From Microthrixaceae bacterium (GTDB taxonomy: Bacteria > Actinomycetota > Acidimicrobiia > Acidimicrobiales > Microtrichaceae): DNA of 64,000 nt. The notes below the pieces were generated by a model that saw only the letters and a list, made by a program, of their open reading frames with translations, ran no database searches and was not told where the DNA came from. Positions within the stretch are counted from its first letter, which is position 1, and the number at the start of each line of letters is the position of its first letter. A program made the position numbers and the translations under genes. Location: contig JAIBBP010000281.1 of assembly GCA_019694615.1 (NCBI GenBank), positions 34,806 to 98,805 on the forward strand. The letters are read 5' to 3'. Of the stretch, positions 17,137 through 26,572 are shown piece by piece.

Positions 17137-18144
17137 ATGGCCGTCTTCATCATCCGTCGACTTTTCTCACTGGTCGTCACCCTGCTGGGTGGCTTCACGC
17201 TGCTGTTCATCCTCTTCTTCGCGCTGCCATCGGACCCAGCCACGAAGATCGCCAGCAACGGCGGCAGCAAGAATGTCCCTGCCGAAGTGGTCCGCAACGT
17301 CGAGAAGCGCCTTGGTCTCGACAAGCCGGTCTACGAGCAGTACTGGAACCGGTTGACCGACACCGTCACGCTGTCCGGCGAGAGCTACACAACCCGTGAG
17401 CCGGTTGCCGACATGGTGAAGCAGCGGCTTCCCGCCAGCCTTCGCCTGGCGATCTTCGCCATGATGATCGAGGCGACGATCGGCATCGGATCAGGCGTCC
17501 TGTCCGCTCGACGGCGGGGTTCGATCGCCGACACCATCACGACCATCGCCGCGGTCGTCGCGGGCGCGATCCCGGTGTTCGTACTCGGCTACCTCCTCAC
17601 GTTGGTCACTGGCGTGTACGCGTTCGAGCACGGGTGGCCGGAGTGGGCGCGGCTCCCCGCCATCAGCAACAACTACGACCCCGATCAGTGGTCGCTGTTC
17701 ATCATCCCCAACCTCGATCAGCTCGAACTGCTGATTCAACCGGCGGTCGTCCTGGCCTCGGTGTCCACCGCTATCGTTGCTCGTCTGACCCGCACCACGA
17801 TGCTCGAGGCACAGACCGCCGACCACGTGCGCACTGCCCGGGCGAAGGGCCTCCGTGAGAAGACGGTGTCGCGTCGGCACGTGCTTCGCAACGCGCTGAT
17901 CCCGGTCGTCACGTTCATCGGCATCGACTTCGGCACGATCATCGGGTTCGCGATCCTCACCGAGACGGTGTTCCAGTGGCCCGGACTGGGTTCGAAGGTC
18001 GCGACCGCCGCCGGACAGTCCGACCTTCCCGTGGTTCTCGCTCTCTCGATGGTTGTGATGCTGATCTACGGCCTGATGAACCTGGTCGTCGACATCAGCT
18101 ACGCCAAGCTCGACCCGCGCATCCGGCTGGGTGGTGCGAAGTGA
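17137..18144 (+). CDS. oppB: Peptide ABC transporter permease OppB/DppB
   Basis: A 335-residue permease. The N-terminal TM helix FIIRRLFSLVVTLLGGFTLLFILFF with the conserved RRL start is typical of OppB. Further helices lie around LRLAIFAMMIEATIGIGSGV, IAAVVAGAIPVFVLGYLLTL and the C-terminal block. The EAA loop is TTMLEAQTADHVRTARAKGLREKTVSRRHVLRNAL (key residues E-A, A-G, R-H). Start ATG 17137 (MAVFIIRRL); the open frame's ten earlier codons fall inside the hairpin. With OppC it forms the membrane channel. The stop overlaps OppC's GTG. Confidence 0.92.
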   Translation: MAVFIIRRLFSLVVTLLGGFTLLFILFFALPSDPATKIASNGGSKNVPAEVVRNVEKRLGLDKPVYEQYWNRLTDTVTLSGESYTTREPVADMVKQRLPASLRLAIFAMMIEATIGIGSGVLSARRRGSIADTITTIAAVVAGAIPVFVLGYLLTLVTGVYAFEHGWPEWARLPAISNNYDPDQWSLFIIPNLDQLELLIQPAVVLASVSTAIVARLTRTTMLEAQTADHVRTARAKGLREKTVSRRHVLRNALIPVVTFIGIDFGTIIGFAILTETVFQWPGLGSKVATAAGQSDLPVVLALSMVVMLIYGLMNLVVDISYAKLDPRIRLGGAK

Positions 18145-19073
18145 ACGGCCGGATCGACGCTGACACGGAGTCGGGAGCGGGCTCGGCCGCGATCGCAGGC
18201 GCGAGCCTCGACTCGTCGCTGCTCGACGTCGGCCCGTCGCGGTCGTTGTTCCAGGATGCGTGGCGCCGGTTCAAACGCAACAAGCTGGCGATGTTCGGGC
18301 TGTTCCTGGTTGGGTTCCTCGTCATCGTTGCGATCGTCGGCCCGTTCCTCGTGGACGACCCGACCAAGCTCAGCAAGACGGTGTTCCGTGAGCCGCCGAC
18401 CAATCAGCATCCCTTCGGCGTCGATCACCGCGGTGCAGATGTGCTGGCGCGAGTGGTACACGGCATTCGTCTGTCCATGTTCATCGGGTTCATCGCGACA
18501 GTGCTGCAGACGGTGATCGGCATCTTCATCGGGGCGGTGGCGGGGTGGTACGGCCGGTGGGTCGACACCATCAGCATGCGCTTCGTCGACATCATGCTGG
18601 GCATCCCCTACATCATCCTGGCGTACGCCTTCATCACCGTTCTGGGCCGGGGCGTTCCCGCCGTGATCCTCACGCTGGCGTTGACGGCGTGGTTGCAGAC
18701 AGCGCGCACCGTGCGTGCAGGGTTCATCCAGGTGAAAGAGCTGGAATACGTCGAGGCTGCTCGGGCACTCGGCGTCGGATCGGTGCGGATCATGGTCCGA
18801 CACATCCTCCCGAACGTGTTCCAGCCGGTGGTGGTACTTATGGCCGTCGGTGTCGGCGCGGCCATCCTGTCGGAGGCAGCGCTCAGCTTCCTCGGTGTCG
18901 GCATTCAGCCTCCCGAGCCGTCGTTGGGCCTGATGATCAACGACGCTCGTTCATTCCTCGGTAGCGATCCCTACCTGTTGTTCTTCCCCGGTTTGGCGAT
19001 CGTGCTCACAGTGCTGGGCTTCCTCCTCGTGGGTGACGGCCTGCGCGACGCTCTCGACGTGAAGGACAACTGA
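18141..19073 (+). CDS. oppC: Peptide ABC transporter permease OppC/DppC
   Basis: A 310-residue permease with the OppC_N segment (WRRFKRNKLAMFGLFLVGFL) and GVDHRGADVLARVVHGIRLSM, the conserved DxxGRD-like region. The EAA loop is KELEYVEAARALGVGSVRIM followed by RHILPNV. About six TM helices. The start is GTG 18141, overlapping OppB's stop by GTGA; the earlier ATG of the open frame lies inside OppB. The cytoplasmic N-terminus of about 35 residues (Asp/Ser-rich) is within family range. Confidence 0.92.
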   Translation: MNGRIDADTESGAGSAAIAGASLDSSLLDVGPSRSLFQDAWRRFKRNKLAMFGLFLVGFLVIVAIVGPFLVDDPTKLSKTVFREPPTNQHPFGVDHRGADVLARVVHGIRLSMFIGFIATVLQTVIGIFIGAVAGWYGRWVDTISMRFVDIMLGIPYIILAYAFITVLGRGVPAVILTLALTAWLQTARTVRAGFIQVKELEYVEAARALGVGSVRIMVRHILPNVFQPVVVLMAVGVGAAILSEAALSFLGVGIQPPEPSLGLMINDARSFLGSDPYLLFFPGLAIVLTVLGFLLVGDGLRDALDVKDN

Positions 19074-19074
19074 C

Positions 19075-20133
19075 GTGAGTACCTCACAACGTCTCCTGCA
19101 GATCGAGGACCTGACCGTCGGCTTCAAGACCGAGGACGGCCTGGTCCAGGCCGTGCGCGGCGTCGACCTGTCGATCGATGACGGCGACGTGCTGGCGGTG
19201 GTCGGCGAGTCGGGGTCGGGCAAGTCGGTCACGGCGCTGAGTGTGCTGGGACTTCACCCGCAGAACCGCACGACGATGGGGGGCCGCATCATGTGGCAGG
19301 GCGAGAACCTCATCGGCGCCCCCGAGGACCGGCTCCGTCGTGTCCGCGGCGGTGAGATCGCGATGATCTTCCAGGACCCGCTCACCGCGTTGAACCCCGT
19401 CTATTCGGTGGGCCGCCAGATCATCGAGATGTTGCAGGCACACCGTGAGATGAGCCGCCAGGCCGCCAAGGCGCGTGCCGTCGAGATGCTCGGCCTCGTC
19501 GGCATCCCGCAGCCCGCTCGGCGCGTCGACAACTTCCCCCACGAGTTCTCCGGCGGGATGCGGCAGCGGGCGATGATCGCGATGGCCCTGGCGTGCGACC
19601 CGAAGCTGGTCATCGCCGACGAACCAACGACCGCGCTCGACGTGACGGTCCAGGCTCAGGTTCTGGAATTGCTCGTCGACATCACCCGCGAACACGGGGC
19701 GGCCGTCATGCTCATCACCCACGACCTCGGCGTCGTCGCGGGCATGGCCAACAAGGTGGCGGTCATGTACGCGGGGCGAGTCGTCGAGGACGCGACGTCG
19801 GAGGAGCTGTTCGACGCTCCCACCCACCCCTACACCGTGGGGCTGCTGCGGTCGCTGCCGCGTGTCGATTCCGACGGAGGCGAGCAGTTGATCCCGATCG
19901 GTGGCCAACCGCCGTCGATGCTGAACCCGCCTGCCGGCTGTGCGTTCCATCCGCGGTGCCCGATCGCCCGGTCCGAGTCGGGATGCGATTCGCAGATCCC
20001 GCCCTTGCACGAGTCGGAGCAGGTGACGGTGGTGACCGGCACACGCTTGGGGTCGGGTTCCGACGACTCCGGTCACGGCGCGGCGTGTTGGCGCCGGGAC
20101 GAGACGGACTCGCTCCTGGGGGTGCGCGCATGA
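19075..20133 (+). CDS. oppD: Peptide ABC transporter ATP-binding protein OppD/DppD
   Basis: A 352-residue ATPase. Walker [10 protein letters not shown]-loop [11 protein letters not shown], signature [15 protein letters not shown] and Walker [14 protein letters not shown] are all intact. The C-terminal oligo/dipeptide domain has [20 protein letters not shown], the cysteine cluster that in homologues can hold an Fe-S cluster. The GTG start at 19075 lies 1 nt after the OppC stop. It powers transport together with OppF. Confidence 0.92.
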   Translation: MSTSQRLLQIEDLTVGFKTEDGLVQAVRGVDLSIDDGDVLAVVGESGSGKSVTALSVLGLHPQNRTTMGGRIMWQGENLIGAPEDRLRRVRGGEIAMIFQDPLTALNPVYSVGRQIIEMLQAHREMSRQAAKARAVEMLGLVGIPQPARRVDNFPHEFSGGMRQRAMIAMALACDPKLVIADEPTTALDVTVQAQVLELLVDITREHGAAVMLITHDLGVVAGMANKVAVMYAGRVVEDATSEELFDAPTHPYTVGLLRSLPRVDSDGGEQLIPIGGQPPSMLNPPAGCAFHPRCPIARSESGCDSQIPPLHESEQVTVVTGTRLGSGSDDSGHGAACWRRDETDSLLGVRA

Positions 20134-21140
20134 CCGTGACCGACGAGGCCGTTGACGCGGCGACGACCACGGCCCCGGTGATGTCGGCGGTCGATGTGGT
20201 CAAGGAGTTCCCGGTTCACGGGGGCGTGTTCGGTCGCACCATCGCCAAAGTGCATGCCGTCAGCGGTGTGTCGATGTCGGTACATCGAGGCGAGACGCTC
20301 GGAATCGTGGGCGAGTCGGGGTGCGGCAAGTCGACGTTCGGGCGGGTGGTGCTGCGCCTGTTGACGGCGACGGCCGGTCGTGTCGAGCTCGGTGGCGAGG
20401 ACACGGCCACGATGCCGAACAAGCAGCTTCGGCGCCGCGCTCAGATGGTGTTCCAGGATCCGTACGCGTCGCTCAACCCCCGGATGACGATTGGTGAGGT
20501 TCTGTCGGAGCCGTACCTCGTTCACCAGGGAAAGAAGCAGAAGGAGGTGGTCGACGAGGTCGGCGAGCTCCTGCAAACCGTCGGTCTCTCGCCCGAGCAC
20601 CGGAGTCGGTATCCCCACGAGTTCTCCGGTGGCCAGCGGCAGCGCATCGGCATCGCCCGCGCGCTCGCCGTCGACCCCGAGGTGATCGTGCTCGACGAGC
20701 CGGTCTCCGCACTCGACGTGTCGATCCAGGCGGGCGTGGTGAACCTGCTCGAACGGTTGCAGGACGAGCGGGGGATGGCCTACCTGTTCATCGCCCACGA
20801 CCTGTCGGTGGTGCGTCACATCTCGGACCGCGTTGCGGTCATGTACCTCGGCAAGAACGTCGAGATCGGCCCCAAGTCTGAGATCTACAACCGGCCACGC
20901 CACCCCTACACCTACGCTCTGCTGTCGGCAGTACCGATTCCCGACCCCAAGAAGGAGAAGGAACGGCGGCGCATCGTGTTGACAGGCGAGGTGCCGTCGC
21001 CCATCGATCCGCCGTCGGGCTGCCGATTCCGCACCCGCTGCTGGAAGGCCACCGACGAGTGCACCACCGACGAACCGCCGCTACGGGTCGTCGCCGGCGA
21101 CGACCCCGGCCACCTCGTCGCGTGCCACCACCCGGAGTAG
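20130..21140 (+). CDS. oppF: Peptide ABC transporter ATP-binding protein OppF/DppF
   Basis: A 336-residue ATPase, the last gene of the importer operon. Walker [11 protein letters not shown]-loop [14 protein letters not shown], signature [15 protein letters not shown], Walker [14 protein letters not shown] and switch histidine in [11 protein letters not shown]. The C-terminal cluster [15 protein letters not shown] matches the oligopeptide-transporter domain. ATG 20130 overlaps OppD's stop (ATGA); the longer open frame before it runs inside OppD. A 56-nt palindrome follows 20 nt after the stop. Confidence 0.92.
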   Translation: MTVTDEAVDAATTTAPVMSAVDVVKEFPVHGGVFGRTIAKVHAVSGVSMSVHRGETLGIVGESGCGKSTFGRVVLRLLTATAGRVELGGEDTATMPNKQLRRRAQMVFQDPYASLNPRMTIGEVLSEPYLVHQGKKQKEVVDEVGELLQTVGLSPEHRSRYPHEFSGGQRQRIGIARALAVDPEVIVLDEPVSALDVSIQAGVVNLLERLQDERGMAYLFIAHDLSVVRHISDRVAVMYLGKNVEIGPKSEIYNRPRHPYTYALLSAVPIPDPKKEKERRRIVLTGEVPSPIDPPSGCRFRTRCWKATDECTTDEPPLRVVAGDDPGHLVACHHPE

Positions 21141-21160
21141 CCACAAGCTTCGCCCCACGG

Positions 21161-21216
21161 GGGGTTTTGTTCGGCGAACGTACACAGATCTGTGTACGTT
21201 CGCCGAACAAAACCCC
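21161..21216. terminator. Perfect 56-nt palindrome between convergent OppF and HerA-like genes
   Basis: Each 28-nt arm (21161-21188, 21189-21216) is the exact reverse complement of the other, centred on AGATCT with no separate loop. The arms end GGGGTTTTGTT / AACAAAACCCC. Its position between two converging stops (21140 plus, 21250 minus) fits a bidirectional terminator, since it can fold identically in either transcript. Confidence 0.7.
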
Positions 21217-21249
21217 GGGTCGTGGGGGTGTCGCTGGGATCGGGGACGG

Positions 21250-23634
21250 TCAGTTCGTTGGCACCCAGACGAGGGCGACCTGCTCGATGCCGATGTCGGA
21301 CTTCTCGAGTGGGACGTCGAGCGTCGTGACATCGGCGGCGACATCGTTCCAATGGGCGACGATGTCGGCGATCTCATCCGCGAGCTGGTTCTGGAGCTCG
21401 TCGATGTCGGCCATCCTCTCGTCGATGCGCGCCAACGCCGCCTCGACCCGGTTGCCGGCTTTCTGAGAACGCGAGCGCCCGGTCGCGACACGGTTGGCGG
21501 CGGCACCGATCGACCGAGCCGAGTTGCGTCCACCGAAGATCGCACCGAGGACGCTCCCGCCAAGGCTGACGGCCTCGTTGCGGCGTGACGCTCCTGCCTC
21601 CTCCTCCAACTGTTGGGCGCGTGCCCGATCGGCGGCGAGGGCCTCGTTGACCCGATCGATCTTCACCTGGAGCTTCATCCGAATCTTGTCGGTGTCTGCG
21701 TCGGCTCCGGCGTCGGCCGCAGCCAGGCAGCGTGCGCGGAAATCGGCCTCGCCCTCGCCGGGGCGGCTGTAGAGCTTGAGGCCTTTGTTGGCATGGATGG
21801 TCGTGTGCCTCGACCGGAACAGGTAGTCCTTCACCGCCGCCTCGACGCCGGTGAAGTAGGACTTCGTCGCGATCGGCGCGGCGGGGAGCACATAGGCGGC
21901 TCCGGTGGGGGCGGACGTCAGTAGGTCACGGTCGTCGTAATCCACGCTGTAGGCCTTCGTCGCGTCGATCTGCGGCCCGTCGAGTGGAGCGAAGATCGCT
22001 TCGAGCTGCTCGGTGTGGCGGAGGCCCGAGGCCGTGTCGTCGTAGAGGAGGTTGACCCGCACCGCAACGCACGCCTGGAGCCGCCGGCCCCCCGGGACTG
22101 CCCCCAGAGTTCCGGCCCACGGAGCCGCTGGGTCCAGGTAGCGGACAGGAACCCCGGCCGCGACCTCGGGCATCGCAGGTGTCTCGTCGTCAGCGTGAGG
22201 CATGGTCTGCGTTTCGGTCGTGGAAGCGCCCACCGGCTGGTCGGAAGTACGACCAGGAACGGCTGGGTTGGGGGTGGCGGCCGGTTGTCCCGGCAACGAC
22301 TTCACCTGGTCCTTGCTGATGGGACCGGCGAGGTAGCTCATGGCCCAGCGCACGCCGAAGGTGCGGGGCGGTTTGCCGCCGGTGGTGTGCAACAGGAACT
22401 CGCGTTTGGCGAGCGCCGAGATCGTGGCGTCTGTCGCCGCAACGTCGACCGTCCCCGCTGCCGAGGACATCCCCTCCAGAAGGCGCGCCTTGTCGCGCTC
22501 GGTTTGAAGGCGGCCGATCATCCACGTGCCGGCGTTGGAGATCGCCTTGTAGTCGAGGTCGACGGGGTTCTGCGTCGCGAGAACGACGCCGATTCCGAAC
22601 GCCCGCGCCTGCTTGAACAACGTGAGGATCGGCTTCTTTGACGGGGGAACCGCGCTCGGGGGGACGTAGCCGTAGACCTCGTCCATGTAGACGAGCACCC
22701 GCAACCTGGTGGAGCCGGCCTGGCCCCGCATCCACGACACGAGCTTGGAGAGGATCCGTGTGACCACCATCTGCCGCTCCTCGTCGGAGAGGTGAGCGAG
22801 GTACACGACCGCAGCGTTGGCGGAGCCGTCGCCGGACCACAACAGCTGTTCAATGTCGATGGGGGCGCCCTGGCCCCAGGCGGCGAACGACGGCGACGCC
22901 AGCAGGCCGTTCAGCCGCATCATCAGCGCGGCGCGATCGGGCTTGGGGAAGAACGTGTCGACGTCGATGACGCCGAGCTTCCGCAGCGGCGGGTCCTGGA
23001 TCCTGATCAAGAGGGTGGGGAGGTCGAGCGTCTCGCCCGCTGCCCACGCTCGCTCGACGAGGTTGACCATCAGCACGTGTTCGCGCCCGCTCAGCGGGTC
23101 GGACGTGACGCCAACGAGGTTGAGGAGCGCCTGCACCAACGCCTCAGCTTCGTCGTGGATCGCCTCGGCGTCCGTCGTCGGCGGGGGAGCGAGCGATCCG
23201 ACGATGTTGAGCGGCACCCCGGCGGTCGAGCCCGGGGTGTAGACGGTCATCCGGTGGCCGGTCCGGAGCGTCGCGATCTCGGTCGGCGCGATCGACCAGT
23301 CGGCGAGACCGTTCGTCCACGTCGAAGCGACGGCAGCGGCGTCCTCTCCGGTCGGAACCCACGGGGCGAAGTCGTCGGGCGCGAGGTTCGGGAAGGTGAG
23401 CAAGAGGTTGCCCATGTCACCCTTGGGGTCGAGGATCAACGTCGGCACTCCGGCAGTCAGCGTCTCCTCGAGCAAGACCATCCCGAGCCCGGTCTTGCCT
23501 GATCCGGTCATGCCGACGATGACGCCATGGGTCGTGAAGTCGTCGGGGTTCAGCCCGAGCGTGCTGCCACTTCGTTCGTGGGTGGCGGGGTCCGTCAGTT
23601 CCCCGACATACAGTCCCTGCGGTCGTTCGGTCAT
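21250..23634 (-). CDS. HerA/VirB4-like ATP-binding protein with C-terminal coiled coil
   Basis: A 794-residue DNA-translocase-type ATPase. Walker A GMTGSGKTGLG at 41-51, the DPKGDMGNLL segment characteristic of HerA-FtsK ATPases, Walker B LVYMDEVYGYVP near residue 318, and sensor-like VLATQNPVDLDYKAISN. After a Pro/Thr-rich linker (about 440-490) comes a domain with a YDDTASGLRH segment, then a long coiled coil (about 670-715), a Gly-rich turn GGSVLGAIFGG and a second coiled coil to residue 775. HerA proteins pump or remodel DNA with partners such as NurA, or serve in defence and conjugation. No nuclease partner is adjacent, so the role is open. ATG 23634 is the family-typical start. Confidence 0.8.
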   Translation of the reverse strand: MTERPQGLYVGELTDPATHERSGSTLGLNPDDFTTHGVIVGMTGSGKTGLGMVLLEETLTAGVPTLILDPKGDMGNLLLTFPNLAPDDFAPWVPTGEDAAAVASTWTNGLADWSIAPTEIATLRTGHRMTVYTPGSTAGVPLNIVGSLAPPPTTDAEAIHDEAEALVQALLNLVGVTSDPLSGREHVLMVNLVERAWAAGETLDLPTLLIRIQDPPLRKLGVIDVDTFFPKPDRAALMMRLNGLLASPSFAAWGQGAPIDIEQLLWSGDGSANAAVVYLAHLSDEERQMVVTRILSKLVSWMRGQAGSTRLRVLVYMDEVYGYVPPSAVPPSKKPILTLFKQARAFGIGVVLATQNPVDLDYKAISNAGTWMIGRLQTERDKARLLEGMSSAAGTVDVAATDATISALAKREFLLHTTGGKPPRTFGVRWAMSYLAGPISKDQVKSLPGQPAATPNPAVPGRTSDQPVGASTTETQTMPHADDETPAMPEVAAGVPVRYLDPAAPWAGTLGAVPGGRRLQACVAVRVNLLYDDTASGLRHTEQLEAIFAPLDGPQIDATKAYSVDYDDRDLLTSAPTGAAYVLPAAPIATKSYFTGVEAAVKDYLFRSRHTTIHANKGLKLYSRPGEGEADFRARCLAAADAGADADTDKIRMKLQVKIDRVNEALAADRARAQQLEEEAGASRRNEAVSLGGSVLGAIFGGRNSARSIGAAANRVATGRSRSQKAGNRVEAALARIDERMADIDELQNQLADEIADIVAHWNDVAADVTTLDVPLEKSDIGIEQVALVWVPTN

Positions 23635-23731
23635 GTCGACTTCCTACACGCTCGGCGCGACCAGCGGAACCCGATCGCGTTCCGTGTAAGGATGGCCCTC
23701 GATCATCCAATCACGGACGAAGGAGCATTCC

Positions 23732-23947
23732 ATGGACCTCGGAAACCTCGGTGACAAGGCGAAGGATCTGCTCGAGGAGCACGCCGACAAGGTCGACGAC
23801 GGCATCGACAAGGTCGCCGATCTCGTCGACGAGAAGACTGGCGGCAAGCACACCGACAAGATCGAGGCTGCGGCCGAGAAACTCAAGGACGTGCTCCCCG
23901 GTGGCGGTGCCAGCGGGGGCGCTGCCGACGGGAGCGCGGCGGGCTGA
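23732..23947 (+). CDS. MT0933/Rv0909-like small antitoxin-family protein
   Basis: A 71-residue, highly charged helical protein: MDLGNLGDKAKDLLEEHADK, then VDEKTGGKHTDKIEAAAEKL and a flexible Gly/Ala tail. This matches the MT0933_antitox family (DKVDxxIDK...VDEKTGGK). The mycobacterial Rv0909 is paired with a toxin Rv0910, but no toxin-like gene sits next to this one, so it may be an orphan with a structural or stress role. ATG 23732 follows ribosome site AAGGAG with 6-7 nt spacing. It is divergent from the HerA-like gene (97 nt apart) and 6 nt before the FAD oxidoreductase, with which it may be cotranscribed. Confidence 0.8.
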   Translation: MDLGNLGDKAKDLLEEHADKVDDGIDKVADLVDEKTGGKHTDKIEAAAEKLKDVLPGGGASGGAADGSAAG

Positions 23948-23953
23948 GTCGCC

Positions 23954-25354
23954 GTGAGAACTGACGGAGCCGCCGCTGCACTTCGCTCGGCGGCTCCTGC
24001 AGTTCTCTGGCTCGACACCGGCCATCGGCCCGAGCCGACCGCTGCGGGGCTTCCGTCCCGAACCGACCTCGTCGTCGTGGGCGGCGGCTTCACCGGGCTG
24101 TGGGCAGCAGTTCAGGCGAAGGAGGACGACCCGTCGCGGTCGGTGGTTCTCATCGAATCAGGTCGAATCGCCGATCAGGCGACCGGCCGGAACGGCGGGT
24201 TCTGCTCGTCGTCGCTCACCCACGGCATCGAGAACGGGGTTGCTCGTTTCCCGAGGGAGATGGAGCGTATCGAGCGCATCGCGGCTGACAACTTTGCCGG
24301 GATCCAGTCCACGGTCGAGCGCTACGGGATCGACTGCGACTGGCGGCCCGCGGGCGGGCTGAGTGTGGCGACTGCTCCATGGCTCGTCGACGGTTTGGCC
24401 GAGGCAGCTGAGCTCGCCGAACGCTACGGGCACGACATCGAGGTGCTGGACCGGGATGCGACCCGGGCTCGGATCGCGTCGCCTACCTACGAGGGAGGTC
24501 TGCTCCAGCGAACCGGTGAGGCGCTTGTCGATCCGGCTCGGCTCGCGTGGGGGCTCGCCGACGTGGCGCGAACACTCGGAGTCGAGATTCACGAGAGCAC
24601 CCCGATGACCGGGCTCGATCGTGCCGGGGCCGGCGTCGACGTGCGGACCGAGCGGGGATCGATCCGCGCCGGGGCCGTCGTGCTCGGTACCAACGCGTTC
24701 CACTCGCCGATCCGGGCCATCAACCGGCGGGTCGCCGCGGTCTACGACTACGTGCTCGCTACCGAACCCCTGTCCTCGTCGCAGCTCGCCTCGATTGGGT
24801 GGGAAGGCCTAGAAGGCGTCAGCGACACCACGAACCAGTTCCACTACTACCGGATGACTGCGGATGATCGAATCGTGTGGGGCGGCTACGACGCCGTCTA
24901 CCACTACGGCTCGCGGATCGATCCGTCACTGGACCAACGCGAGGCCACCCATACGCTGCTGGCCCAGCACTTCTTCGAGACGTTCCCCCAGCTCGACGGG
25001 TTGTCATTCACCCACCGGTGGGGTGGTGCCATCGACACATGTACCCGCTTCTCCGCGACCTTCGGCACCTCGTTCGACGGTCGCGTCGCCTACGCCGTCG
25101 GCTACACCGGCCTAGGAGTCGGTGCCACCCGGTTCGGTGCGCGGGTGTGCCTGGATCTCCTCTTCGAGCCTGGGTCCGAGATCCTATCGCTGGAGATGGT
25201 CCGCAAGAAGGCGATCCCGTTCCCGCCCGAGCCGGTGAGGTGGGCCGGGATCGAGCTGACGCGTCGCGCCATCGCTCGCGCCGATGCGAACCAAGGCCGC
25301 CGTGGTCCGTGGCTCCGCCTCCTCGACCGCGTCGGCCTCGGCTTCGATTCGTAG
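23954..25354 (+). CDS. FAD-dependent amine/amino-acid oxidoreductase (DadA/PuuB-like)
   Basis: A 466-residue flavoenzyme of the D-amino-acid-oxidase fold. The FAD dinucleotide motif is VVVGGGFTGLWAAVQAKE (40-57), followed by GRNGGFCSSSLTHG, typical of the gamma-glutamylputrescine oxidase branch. The substrate-cap and C-terminal FAD contacts (GYTGLGVGATRFGARV) are present. It would oxidise a primary or secondary amine, releasing an aldehyde and ammonia or H2O2. The GTG start at 23954 is the first in frame after the upstream stop. An aminobutyraldehyde-type dehydrogenase 3 kb downstream could take the product. The substrate is inferred only from the subfamily look. Confidence 0.82.
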   Translation: MRTDGAAAALRSAAPAVLWLDTGHRPEPTAAGLPSRTDLVVVGGGFTGLWAAVQAKEDDPSRSVVLIESGRIADQATGRNGGFCSSSLTHGIENGVARFPREMERIERIAADNFAGIQSTVERYGIDCDWRPAGGLSVATAPWLVDGLAEAAELAERYGHDIEVLDRDATRARIASPTYEGGLLQRTGEALVDPARLAWGLADVARTLGVEIHESTPMTGLDRAGAGVDVRTERGSIRAGAVVLGTNAFHSPIRAINRRVAAVYDYVLATEPLSSSQLASIGWEGLEGVSDTTNQFHYYRMTADDRIVWGGYDAVYHYGSRIDPSLDQREATHTLLAQHFFETFPQLDGLSFTHRWGGAIDTCTRFSATFGTSFDGRVAYAVGYTGLGVGATRFGARVCLDLLFEPGSEILSLEMVRKKAIPFPPEPVRWAGIELTRRAIARADANQGRRGPWLRLLDRVGLGFDS

Positions 25355-25408
25355 AACCACTTCGGCCACTCCGGGCATCAGCCGTCACGGCGACGTCTTC
25401 CCCGCCTC

Positions 25409-25462
25409 CCGAAATGTGATGCGAGGTGTGCGGTTGAGCGATTGTGGCGCAGCACATTTCGG
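25409..25462. terminator. Long hairpin between FAD oxidoreductase and CoA-ester lyase genes
   Basis: A 15-nt arm at 25409-25423 (CCGAAATGTGATGCG) pairs with 25448-25462 with one mismatch around a 24-nt loop. It lies 55 nt after the oxidoreductase stop and about 35 nt before the next start, so it could terminate the first unit or structure the leader of the second. Confidence 0.45.
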
Positions 25463-25497
25463 ATGGGGGCGCGTCGACGCGTAACCTCGCTAGCCGT

Positions 25498-26559
25498 ATG
25501 CGCAGCTCCAAGGACTTCTTCAAACCACTCGCCGCCGGTGCCCCCGAGCCGTTGCGGGAGATCCCCTTCCCGCCCTCGCGGATGATCCACTTCTTCCCGC
25601 CACACCTCGACAAGGTGACAGCGAAGCTGCCCGACATAGCGCCGACTGTCGACATCCTCCTCGGCAACCTGGAGGACGCGATCCCGGCGGATCAGAAGGA
25701 GAACGCACGCGCCGGCCTTGTGAAGGTCGGCAAAGAACTCGACCTCGGTGACACCCAACTGTGGACCCGGGTCAACAGCCTCGACTCGCCGTGGGTGCTC
25801 GACGACCTCATCACCCTCGTCACCGAGATCGGTGACCGTCTCGACGTCATCATGATCCCCAAGGTGGAGGGTCCCGAAGACATCCACTACGTCGATCGTC
25901 TCCTCGCTCAACTCGAGGTGAAGGCGGGGCTCACCAAGCCACTCATGGTGCACGCGATCCTGGAGACGGCGCGAGGTGTGGCCAACGTCGAGGAGATCTG
26001 CCTCTCCAGCCCCCGGATGCAGGGCCTCTCGCTCGGCCCCGCCGACCTCGCCGCCAACCGCCGGATGAAGACCACCCGAGTCGGCGGCGGCCACCCCGGC
26101 TATCTCGTCCGTCAGGATCCGCCCCGTGGCGACGACGGTCCGATCTACGACGCCGAGCGCACCTCCTACCAGCAGGACCTCTGGCACTACACGATCTCCC
26201 GGATGGTCGACGCGTGCGCCACCGCCGGCATCCTGCCGTTTTACGGCCCGTTCGGCGACATCAAGGACACGGTCGCCTGCGAAGACCAGTTCCGCAACGC
26301 ATTCCTCCTTGGCTGCGTCGGTGCCTGGTCGTTGCACCCCGTGCAGATCGACATCGCCAAGAAGGTGTTCTCGCCCGACCCCAAGGACGTCGCCCACGCG
26401 TTGCACGTCATCGAGGAGATGGGTGACGGCACCGGCGCCGTGATGATCGACGGGAAGATGGAGGACGATGCGTCGGTCAAGCAGTGCCACGTGATGGTCA
26501 ACCTGGCGAAGATGCTCGCTGCCCGCGATCCCGAGCTCGCCGCCCGCTACGGCTTCTGA
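25498..26559 (+). CDS. HpcH/HpaI aldolase/citrate lyase family protein (malyl-CoA lyase-like)
   Basis: A 353-residue TIM-barrel CoA-ester lyase. Family landmarks: [18 protein letters not shown] (acidic CoA/Mg site), [12 protein letters not shown] (substrate Arg), [20 protein letters not shown] and [20 protein letters not shown] (catalytic-metal Glu), then [12 protein letters not shown]. The length, with a C-terminal lid, is closer to malyl-CoA/beta-methylmalyl-CoA lyase (about 320-350) than to CitE (about 290). It would split malyl-CoA to glyoxylate and acetyl-CoA or the methyl analogue. I chose ATG 25498; an ATG 18 codons upstream overlaps the hairpin. A second CitE-like gene follows 13 nt later. 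Confidence 0.82.
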   Translation: MRSSKDFFKPLAAGAPEPLREIPFPPSRMIHFFPPHLDKVTAKLPDIAPTVDILLGNLEDAIPADQKENARAGLVKVGKELDLGDTQLWTRVNSLDSPWVLDDLITLVTEIGDRLDVIMIPKVEGPEDIHYVDRLLAQLEVKAGLTKPLMVHAILETARGVANVEEICLSSPRMQGLSLGPADLAANRRMKTTRVGGGHPGYLVRQDPPRGDDGPIYDAERTSYQQDLWHYTISRMVDACATAGILPFYGPFGDIKDTVACEDQFRNAFLLGCVGAWSLHPVQIDIAKKVFSPDPKDVAHALHVIEEMGDGTGAVMIDGKMEDDASVKQCHVMVNLAKMLAARDPELAARYGF

Positions 26560-26572
26560 AGGAGACCGCACA

